13,023 bases of DNA from positions 1 through 13,023 of the forward strand of contig CANQLF010000015.1 in assembly GCA_947624635.1 (NCBI GenBank), in the 5' to 3' direction. Both the position numbers and the translations under genes were made by a program. The notes beneath the pieces were generated by a model. It did no database searches and was not told the DNA's origin. It worked only from the letters and a program-made list of their open reading frames with translations. The DNA comes from an uncultured Bacilli bacterium (GTDB lineage Bacteria > Bacillota_I > Bacilli_A > RF39 > UBA660). The first letter of the stretch is position 1, and the number at the start of each line of letters is the position of its first letter. Shown piece by piece: positions 7,131 through 12,884 of this stretch.

Positions 7131-8138
7131 ATGGCAATTAAAGTAGCAATTAATGGATTTGGTAGAATTGGTAGATTAGTTTTTAGAATTATGGAAGAAG
7201 ATGATAACTTTGAAGTTGTCGCAATTAATGATTTAAGCGATGCAGAAAGTTTGGCATACTTACTTAAGTATGATTCAGCACATAGAAATTATAGAAAAGA
7301 TGAGATAACTAATACTGACCATTCTATAATAGTAGGTGGTAGAGAAATAGAGGTATATAAAGAAAGTGATCCAAGTAACCTACCTTGGGGTAAGCTTGGA
7401 ATAGATATAGTTTTTGAATGTACAGGATTTTTTACATCATTAGAAAAATCTATGGCACATATTAATGCGGGAGCAAAGAAAGTTATTATTTCTGCACCAG
7501 CAAAAGGTGACTTAAAAACTATAGTTTACAATGTAAATCATGAAATATTAGATGGCAGTGAAAAGGTTATATCTGCTGCAAGTTGTACAACAAACTGTCT
7601 TGCTCCAGTAGCTAAAATTATCAATGATAACTTTGGTATTAAAAAAGGATTTATGACAACAGTTCATGCGTATACGAATGATCAAGCAACACTAGACATT
7701 GTACATAAAAAAGGTATTAGACCAAGAAGAGGTAGAGCTGCTGCAGAAAATATAGTTCCAACATCAACTGGTGCAGCTAGTGCATTAGGTCTAGTTATTC
7801 CTGAACTTTCTGGTAAGTTGGATGGTATTGCTTTACGTGTTCCAGTACTTACTGGTTCTGTAGTAGATTTATCACTAGAATTAAACAAAAATACTACAGT
7901 TGAAGAAATAAATGAACTATTTAAAAACAGTCAAAATGAAACTATAGGATATACTACTGATCCAATTGTATCAAGTGATATTATCGGACTTGAAAATGGT
8001 TCATTAGTTGATGGGTTAAGTACACAAATACTTGATACTGAATCTGGACAAATGGTAAAAGTAATTGCTTGGTATGATAATGAAATGAGTTATTCATATC
8101 AAATGGTTAGAACTGCAAAATATTGGGTAAATTTATAA
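7131..8138 (+). CDS. gap: Glyceraldehyde-3-phosphate dehydrogenase (type I)
   Basis: A 335-residue GAPDH that oxidises glyceraldehyde-3-phosphate to 1,3-bisphosphoglycerate in glycolysis. The Rossmann motif INGFGRIGR (7-15) and the adenosine-binding aspartate in IND34 indicate NAD use. Catalytic Cys152 lies in SCTTNC (151-156) and His179 in TVHAYTNDQ. PTSTGAASALG, PVLTGSVVDLS and WYDNEMSYSYQMV complete the catalytic domain. The S-loop is a DIVHKKGIRPRRGRAAAEN version, and lacks the LP pair seen in B. subtilis GapA. ATG 7131 follows an AAAGGA SD (7115-7120). No separate promoter is obvious in the 36 bases after the kinase gene. No strong terminator follows the stop, so read-through into the downstream antisense RNA is possible. 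Confidence 0.97.
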   Translation: MAIKVAINGFGRIGRLVFRIMEEDDNFEVVAINDLSDAESLAYLLKYDSAHRNYRKDEITNTDHSIIVGGREIEVYKESDPSNLPWGKLGIDIVFECTGFFTSLEKSMAHINAGAKKVIISAPAKGDLKTIVYNVNHEILDGSEKVISAASCTTNCLAPVAKIINDNFGIKKGFMTTVHAYTNDQATLDIVHKKGIRPRRGRAAAENIVPTSTGAASALGLVIPELSGKLDGIALRVPVLTGSVVDLSLELNKNTTVEEINELFKNSQNETIGYTTDPIVSSDIIGLENGSLVDGLSTQILDTESGQMVKVIAWYDNEMSYSYQMVRTAKYWVNL

Positions 8139-8162
8139 AATTAATGACAAGTAAATTTTTGC
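8133..8162 (+). repeat. Left copy of a near-direct repeat flanking the toxin-antitoxin-like cassette
   Basis: This segment and 8524-8553 both read ttataaa-ttaat-caag-taaatttttgc with small gaps, sharing an exact 12-mer, GTAAATTTTTGC (8151-8162 and 8542-8553). The copies bracket the antisense gene pair. Low complexity makes some of the match cheap, so significance is uncertain. Confidence 0.45.
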
Positions 8163-8172
8163 AATGTAAATA

Positions 8173-8201
8173 TTGATATTTATTTTAAAATATGATATTA
8201 T
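8173..8201 (+). promoter_or_regulatory. Promoter of the plus-strand antisense RNA
   Basis: TTGATA (8173-8178) and TATTAT (8196-8201) are separated by exactly 17 bases, with a purine (A8208) at the expected start. There is no ORF of note downstream on this strand before the terminator, so the promoter appears to serve a small RNA. Confidence 0.65.
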
Positions 8202-8230
8202 GTATACAGATGAGGGAAACTTCATAAAAT

Positions 8231-8272
8231 AAAAAAGAGATACACTTGATTGTGGTATGTTAAGTGTTTCTC
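8231..8272 (-). terminator. Terminator of the minus-strand toxin-like mRNA
   Basis: On the minus strand GAGA-ACACTT pairs with AAGTGT-TCTC (11 positions, one mismatch, 14-base loop) and is followed by TTTTTTATTTT (complement of 8226-8236). This is a canonical intrinsic terminator and sets the 3' end of the toxin-like mRNA near 8228-8231. Confidence 0.75.
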
Positions 8273-8292
8273 ACATTCAATAAAATGTTTTG

Positions 8293-8326
8293 AAACACCG
8301 TTATAGCAAGCTGACGGTGTTTTCTC
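8293..8326 (+). terminator. Terminator of the antisense RNA (hairpin shared by both strands)
   Basis: AAACACCGT (8293-8301) and ACGGTGTTT (8314-8322) form a 9-bp GC-containing stem with a 12-base loop, followed on the + strand by TCTC after the T4 run 8320-8323. The same hairpin forms in the minus-strand mRNA just after the hydrophobic ORF. The U-tract is short, so termination may be partial. Confidence 0.55.
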
Positions 8327-8329
8327 AAG

Positions 8330-8398
8330 TTAATCTCTATTGTTAAGAATGAGGATAGTATATAAAACTATCATAGCGAATGCTACTAGTAATTCCAT
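8330..8398 (-). CDS. Putative 22-residue hydrophobic toxin-like peptide
   Basis: The ORF runs from the ATG complementary to 8396-8398 to the TAA complementary to 8330-8332. The peptide begins MELLVAFAMIV, continues with a hydrophobic stretch (LYTILIL) and ends NNRD, so it is a single membrane span with a short polar tail. That is the usual form of type I toxins; the E-L-L-x-x-F rhythm recalls TxpA/BsrG or holin-like toxins, but I do not recognise a specific family. An AAGGAAAGGA stretch (complement of 8411-8420) could act as SD, 12 bases from the ATG. A stronger SD lies further up, in front of an overlapping 27-codon ORF in another frame. Expression could be coupled to that ORF (as hok is to mok), or the two may be one 31-residue peptide broken by a one-base indel. 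Confidence 0.5.
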   Translation of the reverse strand: MELLVAFAMIVLYTILILNNRD

Positions 8399-8426
8399 TA
8401 AAAGAATTATTCCTTTCCTTAATCAT
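8343..8426 (-). CDS. 27-codon ORF overlapping the hydrophobic peptide, possible leader or frameshifted start
   Basis: It starts at the ATG complementary to 8424-8426, ten bases after the GGAGG of an ideal SD, GGAGGTGATC (complement of 8432-8441), the best translation start in the interval. It encodes MIKERNNSF followed by an unremarkable polar stretch ending YYPHS. Its reading frame overlaps nearly all of the hydrophobic ORF. It could be a translational leader for that ORF. Alternatively, removing one base in TTTTAATGG would join MIKERNNSF directly to MELLVAFAMIV, making a normal toxin with an SD. The peptide itself shows no family resemblance. Confidence 0.4.
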   Translation of the reverse strand: MIKERNNSFNGITSSIRYDSFIYYPHS

Positions 8427-8427
8427 G

Positions 8428-8441
8428 GGAAGATCACCTCC
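8428..8441 (-). promoter_or_regulatory. SD-sequestering hairpin in the toxin-like mRNA
   Basis: In the minus-strand RNA, GGAGG (complement of 8437-8441) can pair with CUUCC (complement of 8428-8432) across a 4-base loop, with one G-U pair. The full SD is inside the stem and the start codon follows immediately, an arrangement used by type I toxin mRNAs to delay translation. Confidence 0.45.
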
Positions 8442-8510
8442 ACTCATAATATATATCTAATTATTTATGAATGGTTAAAACACCTAACTATCAAATGTAT
8501 CTCTAAGTTA

Positions 8511-8539
8511 ATTATATAGTAATTTTATAAATTAATCAA
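8511..8539 (-). promoter_or_regulatory. Promoter of the toxin-like mRNA
   Basis: On the minus strand TTGATT (complement of 8534-8539) and a perfect TATAAT (complement of 8511-8516) are 17 bases apart. The expected start is A at 8504, which is exactly the first base of the 15-nt segment complementary to the RNA's own 3' end. Confidence 0.65.
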
Positions 8540-8553
8540 GTGTAAATTTTTGC
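8524..8553 (+). repeat. Right copy of the near-direct repeat flanking the cassette
   Basis: Partner of 8133-8162. It overlaps the -35 region of the minus-strand promoter and the first arm of the following terminator hairpin. Confidence 0.45.
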
Positions 8554-8570
8554 TTATACTTTTTTTCTTT
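8538..8570 (+). terminator. Intrinsic terminator upstream of pgk
   Basis: AAGTGTAA (8538-8545) pairs with TTATACTT (8554-8561, one G-U) around an 8-base loop and is followed by TTTTTCTTT. It would stop any rightward transcripts from gap or the antisense promoter before the pgk promoter. Confidence 0.55.
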
Positions 8571-8586
8571 ATTACAATTTAGTCAT

Positions 8587-8614
8587 TTGATTATTTAACA
8601 ATTTATGTTATACT
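8587..8614 (+). promoter_or_regulatory. Promoter of the pgk operon
   Basis: TTGATT (8587-8592), a 16-base spacer and TATACT (8609-8614) preceded by TGT (extended -10). The start is expected near 8621. The SD AGGAGG (8632-8637) then precedes the pgk ATG. Confidence 0.7.
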
Positions 8615-8645
8615 TATCTTGTATTATTATTAGGAGGTTATCTTC

Positions 8646-9863
8646 ATGAAGAAAACAATAAAAGATTTTGACTTAAAAGGAAAAAGAGTAATTATTAGAT
8701 GTGATTTTAACGTACCTATTAAAGATGGTAAAATTACTGATAATACTAGAATAGTTGAAAGTTTAAAAACAATTAAATATGCAATAACAAATGGCGCAAA
8801 AGTAATACTTATGTCTCATTTAGGAAAAGTAAAAGAAGAAAGTGATAAAAAGAACAAAAGTCTTAAATGTGTTGCGCTAGAATTATCTAAATTATTAGGT
8901 CAAAAAGTTACTTTTATTAATGAGACAAAAGGTAAAAAATTAGAAGATGCAATCTCCAATATGAAAGAAAAAGAAGTAATCTTGATGGAAAATACAAGAT
9001 TTGAAGATATAGATGGTAAAAAAGAAAGTGGAAACGATCCTGAACTTGGTGTGTATTGGGCAAGTCTTTGTGATATATTTATAAATGATGCTTTTGGAAC
9101 ATCTCATAGAAGCCATGCATCAAATGTAGGTATTGCATCAAATGTTGAAAGTGGTATAGGTTTTTTAATACAAAAAGAATTAGATATGTTACTTCCTGCA
9201 ATAAATAAACCAGATAGACCATTTACAGTAATACTTGGTGGTGCAAAGGTAAGTGACAAAATAAAAGTAATAGAAAATCTAGTTGAAATAGCAGATTATA
9301 TACTAATAGGTGGAGGAATGTGTAATACCTTTTTAAAAGCTGAAGGATATAATGTTGGTTCATCTTTAGTAGACAATGATAATATAGATTTCTGTAAAAG
9401 AATGTTAGATAAATATCCTAATAAAATTATTTTGCCTATAGACTTGGTAGTTAATGATGAATACAAAGATACAAAAGGAGTTAATAAACTTATAAATGAA
9501 ATAGAAGATGAAGAAATGAGTCTAGATATAGGTAGTAAAACAATAGAACTTTTTAAAACATATATAGCTAAATCTAAACAAATAATTTGGAATGGACCAA
9601 TGGGTGTCTTTGAATTTAAAAACTATGAAAAAGGTACAAAAGAAATATGTGATGCAGTATCAAGTGTTAAAGGTAAAACTATAATTGGTGGAGGAGATAG
9701 TGCATCAGCTGCTAAAAAATTTGGCTATGACGAAAAATTCACACACATCTCAACAGGAGGTGGTGCATCATTAGCTTTATTTGAAGGAGTAACACTTCCT
9801 GCAATAGATGTAATACCAAATGTAGAAGATGATGTTACAAACTTTAAAAAAAAAACTATTTAG
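8646..9863 (+). CDS. pgk: Phosphoglycerate kinase
   Basis: A 405-residue PGK that transfers phosphate from 1,3-bisphosphoglycerate to ADP. Visible are the substrate-side RCDFNVP (18-24), NTRI (33-36), SHLGK (57-61), ENTRFE (115-120) and the basic patch FGTSHRSHAS (150-159). The nucleotide side shows GGAKVSDKI (198-206), WNGPMGVFE (315-323) and GGGDSASA (348-355). The C-terminus runs about 13 residues past the usual LPAIDVIPN end, into VEDDVTNFKKKTI. The last codons lie in a run of ten A's (9846-9855) from which a -1 slip would join the frame of the next gene. It has its own promoter and a strong SD and heads a tight run of pgk, YbhN-like, glycosyltransferase and tpiA. Confidence 0.97.
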   Translation: MKKTIKDFDLKGKRVIIRCDFNVPIKDGKITDNTRIVESLKTIKYAITNGAKVILMSHLGKVKEESDKKNKSLKCVALELSKLLGQKVTFINETKGKKLEDAISNMKEKEVILMENTRFEDIDGKKESGNDPELGVYWASLCDIFINDAFGTSHRSHASNVGIASNVESGIGFLIQKELDMLLPAINKPDRPFTVILGGAKVSDKIKVIENLVEIADYILIGGGMCNTFLKAEGYNVGSSLVDNDNIDFCKRMLDKYPNKIILPIDLVVNDEYKDTKGVNKLINEIEDEEMSLDIGSKTIELFKTYIAKSKQIIWNGPMGVFEFKNYEKGTKEICDAVSSVKGKTIIGGGDSASAAKKFGYDEKFTHISTGGGASLALFEGVTLPAIDVIPNVEDDVTNFKKKTI

Positions 9864-9877
9864 TACTAATACTAATA

Positions 9878-10846
9878 ATGTTAGTAGTTCTATACTTTTC
9901 TCTAAAAGATAATTTAAGTGAAGTAATACATCAAATATTTAATCTTAATATATGGTTTTTTATACTTGCACTTATCTTTATGGGAATATATGGACTATTA
10001 AGAACATTATCACTACATACAATAATTAAAGATTTTAAGAGTGATTTTAAAATAACTAATACCATTAAAAATATGCTTATAACACAATTTTTCAATGGCA
10101 CAACACCATTTGCTTCAGGTGGGCAACCTGCACAAATTTATTTCTTAAAAAAACAAGGAATAGATCTTGCAACAGGAACAAGTATAGTAATACAAAATTT
10201 TGTTATATATCAATTAGTACTTATTATATATGGTTTAGTATCAATAATACTTAATATATTTTTTGATTTTTTTCCTGAAGTTACAGTATTAAAACATTTT
10301 ATAATATTAGGTTTTATTATCAATTCAGCAGTAATGGTAGTTTTATTCTTAATTAGTTTTGCTAAAAAATCTAATAAATTTGTTGTAGAAAAAATTATTA
10401 ATTTCTTATATAAAATAAAAATAGTAAAATATAGATTAAAAAATATAAATAGATTTAATCATACAATAGATAAATTTTATGAAAGCGCTAAAAAGATAAG
10501 GAAAAATAAAAAAACTTTTATCAAATGTTTTATATATAATTTCATTGCATTTTCATTTCTATATTCAATTCCATTAGTACTTTTAAAAAGTACGATGGCA
10601 AACTACAACATGAGCATACTTACTTCAGTTGTTGCTTGTAGTTATGTAATGATTATAGGAGCATTTGTACCAATACCTGGTGGTTCAGGTGGATTAGAAT
10701 ATGCATTTATAAAATTTTATGGAAATTATATAAAAGGTTATGTACTTTCAACTATAATGATCATGTGGAGATTTATTACATACTATTTAGGTATGATACT
10801 AGGTACTATAGCTTTAAGTATTAATACAAAAAGGAGGAAGGAATAA
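9878..10846 (+). CDS. YbhN-like / lysylphosphatidylglycerol synthase transmembrane-region (UPF0104) membrane protein
   Basis: A 322-residue polytopic membrane protein of the flippase-like family that forms the membrane part of MprF. Family motifs are TPFASGGQPAQIYFLKKQG (76-94) and VPIPGGSGGLE (264-274), with hydrophobic spans between and a basic middle loop (about 162-215). It has no catalytic LPG-synthase domain, so a role in lipid or glycolipid handling with the adjacent glycosyltransferase is the likely reading. The start is odd. ATG 9878 has no SD and gives a first helix of only about nine residues. The same frame upstream, back to a TAA at 9845-9847, encodes KKNYLVLILIM, which would complete a normal first helix, but it contains no ATG, GTG or TTG. 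Frameshifting or an indel in the A10 tract at the end of pgk may be involved. It overlaps the next gene by one base (TAATG). Confidence 0.85.
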   Translation: MLVVLYFSLKDNLSEVIHQIFNLNIWFFILALIFMGIYGLLRTLSLHTIIKDFKSDFKITNTIKNMLITQFFNGTTPFASGGQPAQIYFLKKQGIDLATGTSIVIQNFVIYQLVLIIYGLVSIILNIFFDFFPEVTVLKHFIILGFIINSAVMVVLFLISFAKKSNKFVVEKIINFLYKIKIVKYRLKNINRFNHTIDKFYESAKKIRKNKKTFIKCFIYNFIAFSFLYSIPLVLLKSTMANYNMSILTSVVACSYVMIIGAFVPIPGGSGGLEYAFIKFYGNYIKGYVLSTIMIMWRFITYYLGMILGTIALSINTKRRKE

Positions 10847-12081
10847 TGAGAATAGGTTTGTTTACTGATACATATCCTCCATATATTAATGGTGTATCTA
10901 CAAGTATTTCTATGCTTAAACATGCATTAGAAAAACAAGGCCACCAAGTATTTGTAGTAACTGTTAATAATGAACTTATAAAATATGCTTATGAAGAAGG
11001 GGGGAGGGTAATAAGAATCCCTGGAGTTCCAACAGGTATATATGATTATAGACTTACTGGAATTTATCCTTTAAGATGTGTTAATAAAATTAAAAAGTGG
11101 AAATTAGATATAATACATTCACATACAGAATTTGGTGTAGGAACATTTGCTAGAATACTTGCTAAACAACTTAATATACCACTTGTTCATACATATCATA
11201 CAATGTATGAAGATTATGTTCATTATATTACAAAAGGATATTTCGATCATGCAAGTAAAAAAATAGTAGAACATTTAACTCTTTTTTACTGTGATAAAAC
11301 GATATCAGAACTTATTGTTCCAACTAAAAAAACATATGATTTATTTAAAGAAAAATATAAAGTTAGAAGAAATGTACATATTATTCCAACAGGTATAGAA
11401 GTTGAAAGATTTTATAAAGAAAAATATACAACTTCTATGATAGATAAATATAGAAATAAATTAAATATAAAAAAAAGTGATTTTGTAATATTATTTGTTG
11501 GAAGACTTGCTCAAGAGAAAAATGTAGAATTTTTAATAGATTCTCAAAAAGATTTTGTTAAGAAAAATCCTAATTGTAAATTACTAATAGTTGGTGATGG
11601 ACCTGATATTGAAAAATATAAAAAATTGGCTTTAAGATTAGGTTTAGAAAACAATGTTATATTTACTGGTAAAGTTCCATGGGAAGAAGTACCGATATAC
11701 TATCAGATTGCAAATCTATTTGCGACTGCATCTACAACAGAAACACAAGGATTAACAGTAATAGAAGCGATGGCTGCATCTACCCCACCAATTGCGATAG
11801 ATGATGAAAGCTTTAGAAATGTAGTAGTAGATGGTCTTAATGGAAAAATATTTAAAAATAAAAGACAATATAAAAAAATTGTTATGGACTTAATGGACAA
11901 CTCTGACGAGATAAAAATATTATCCAAACAAGCAAGAAGAGGCGCAGAACAGTATTCATCAAAGTATTATGCTGAAAGAGTTTTAGATGTTTATAAACTT
12001 GCAATTGAAAATAATCCAAAATATAAATATGATATATTTGGTAGAGTTAAGAAAGTGATAAAGGGGAATGAAGATGAATAA
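10846..12081 (+). CDS. GT4-family glycosyltransferase (diacylglycerol glucosyltransferase-like)
   Basis: A 411-residue retaining GT-B enzyme. The N-terminal acceptor domain opens MRIGLFTDTYPPYINGVSTS and contains HSHTEFGVG (91-99) and HTYHTMYEDYVHY (115-127). The C-terminal donor domain carries VGRLAQEKNVEFLI (218-231), the GDGPD turn (250-254) and the catalytic EX7E signature E299-TQGLTVI-E307. The N-terminal pattern matches glycosyltransferases that put glucose on diacylglycerol for glycolipid and lipoteichoic-acid anchors in Bacilli, so that is the best guess. Sugar and acceptor are not provable from sequence. A very strong SD (AGGAGGAAGGA, 10832-10842) precedes the ATG, which overlaps the YbhN-like stop. 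Pairing with a YbhN-like protein supports an envelope-lipid role. Its end overlaps the tpiA start. Confidence 0.88.
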   Translation: MRIGLFTDTYPPYINGVSTSISMLKHALEKQGHQVFVVTVNNELIKYAYEEGGRVIRIPGVPTGIYDYRLTGIYPLRCVNKIKKWKLDIIHSHTEFGVGTFARILAKQLNIPLVHTYHTMYEDYVHYITKGYFDHASKKIVEHLTLFYCDKTISELIVPTKKTYDLFKEKYKVRRNVHIIPTGIEVERFYKEKYTTSMIDKYRNKLNIKKSDFVILFVGRLAQEKNVEFLIDSQKDFVKKNPNCKLLIVGDGPDIEKYKKLALRLGLENNVIFTGKVPWEEVPIYYQIANLFATASTTETQGLTVIEAMAASTPPIAIDDESFRNVVVDGLNGKIFKNKRQYKKIVMDLMDNSDEIKILSKQARRGAEQYSSKYYAERVLDVYKLAIENNPKYKYDIFGRVKKVIKGNEDE

Positions 12082-12793
12082 GATAATTGTAGCTAATATG
12101 AAAATGAGTATGACTTTAAAAGAAATAGGTTATTACATTAAAGTACTAAATGACAAATTAGATACTGATAATGATGTCATTATTGCGCCATCATTTATAT
12201 TTCTACCATACTTTAAGAGTGATAAATATTTAACATGTGCACAAGATGTATCTGAATATGAAAGTGGACCATATACTGGTGAAGTAAGTGCGTTACAACT
12301 TAAAAGTATAAATGTTAAATATACAATAGTAGGTCATAGTGAAAGAAGAAATATATTTCATGAAAATAGTGCGATAATACATAATAAAATCAAACATTGT
12401 TTAGATAATGATATAAGTCCAATAGTATGTATTGGTGAAGATAAAAAAGAAAGAATATCTATGACAACTGAACAATTTTTAAGAAGAGATATTCTTGAAC
12501 TTCTACAAGATTTTCCAAAAGAACAACTAGAAAATGTAATAATTGCTTATGAACCAAAATGGGCAATAGGAACAGGTATAACTCCAACACCTAAAGAAAT
12601 AGATGAAACTATTTTCTTTATTAAAGATATAGTTGAAAGTGCTTTTAAAGTTGACGTTAAAGTTTTATATGGTGGAAGTATTAATAAAGAAAATATATCT
12701 GATTTTAAAAAACTTAAAAATGTAGATGGATTTTTAATAGGTGGTTCATCAACAGATATAGATGAATTTTTAGAAATAATAGAACAGATATAG
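12074..12793 (+). CDS. tpiA: Triosephosphate isomerase
   Basis: A 239-residue TIM-barrel enzyme that interconverts dihydroxyacetone phosphate and glyceraldehyde-3-phosphate. Catalytic residues are Lys10 (in VANMKM), His88 (VGHSERR) and Glu160 (AYEPKWAIGTG), and the phosphate-binding LYGGSI (198-203) and LIGGSS (221-226) are present. The usual NWK near the N-terminus is NMK here, and the protein is some ten residues shorter than typical, so it is somewhat divergent, but nothing essential is missing. I choose ATG 12074 over 12068: AAGGGG (12061-12066) is 7 bases before 12074 but only one before 12068, and MNKIIVAN is the family N-terminus. It overlaps the glycosyltransferase by 8 bases, so the two are translationally coupled and tpiA depends on the pgk promoter. 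Confidence 0.96.
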   Translation: MNKIIVANMKMSMTLKEIGYYIKVLNDKLDTDNDVIIAPSFIFLPYFKSDKYLTCAQDVSEYESGPYTGEVSALQLKSINVKYTIVGHSERRNIFHENSAIIHNKIKHCLDNDISPIVCIGEDKKERISMTTEQFLRRDILELLQDFPKEQLENVIIAYEPKWAIGTGITPTPKEIDETIFFIKDIVESAFKVDVKVLYGGSINKENISDFKKLKNVDGFLIGGSSTDIDEFLEIIEQI

Positions 12794-12803
12794 TTCTATT
12801 TTT
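12778..12803 (+). terminator. Intrinsic terminator of the pgk-tpiA operon
   Basis: AATAGAAC (12778-12785) pairs with GTTCTATT (12793-12800) around a 7-base loop, running into five T's. The stem overlaps the end of tpiA and its stop codon. Confidence 0.65.
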
Positions 12804-12884
12804 GTTGATTAAAAAAAGAAAAATTGATACAATTATGTTGATAGTGATATTAAAATTGATAACAAAAAACTGTTGAAAAAAATC

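Larger units (their letters stand above)
8208..8326 (+). ncRNA. Putative antisense RNA antitoxin of a type I toxin-antitoxin locus
   Basis: The predicted transcript is about 119 nt. It starts with a compact hairpin, ATGAGG-GAAA-CTTCAT (8210-8225), with a GNRA tetraloop. A second stem follows, GAGA-ACACTT paired with AAGTGT-TCTC (8237-8247 with 8262-8272, one mismatch). It ends in the hairpin AAACACCGT/ACGGTGTTT (8293-8301/8314-8322) followed by TCTC. No plausible protein is encoded; the best ATG gives eight codons. It is perfectly complementary to the 3' part of the minus-strand hydrophobic-peptide mRNA, overlapping from that RNA's terminator up to its stop-codon region. It also repeats, with one change, the 15 bases at that mRNA's predicted 5' end. 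Convergent, 3'-overlapping RNAs of this kind are typical of Fst- and TxpA/BsrG-like type I systems. Expression is inferred only from the promoter and terminators. Confidence 0.55.

Noticed and set aside
8257..8283. Small ORF from ATG 8257 in the plus-strand RNA
   Set aside because: Only eight codons, no SD, and it lies inside a hairpin loop and stem.
8330..8437. A longer hydrophobic ORF from GTG (complement of 8435-8437) reading through TGA into the 22-residue peptide
   Set aside because: It needs TGA recoding, which the other genes argue against, and the GTG lies inside the SD.
8505..8512. AAGTTAAT shared by 8327-8334 and 8505-8512 as an Fst-like direct repeat
   Set aside because: The right copy lies upstream of the predicted toxin-like transcript start, so it would not be in that RNA. 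Eight AT-rich bases are also too few.
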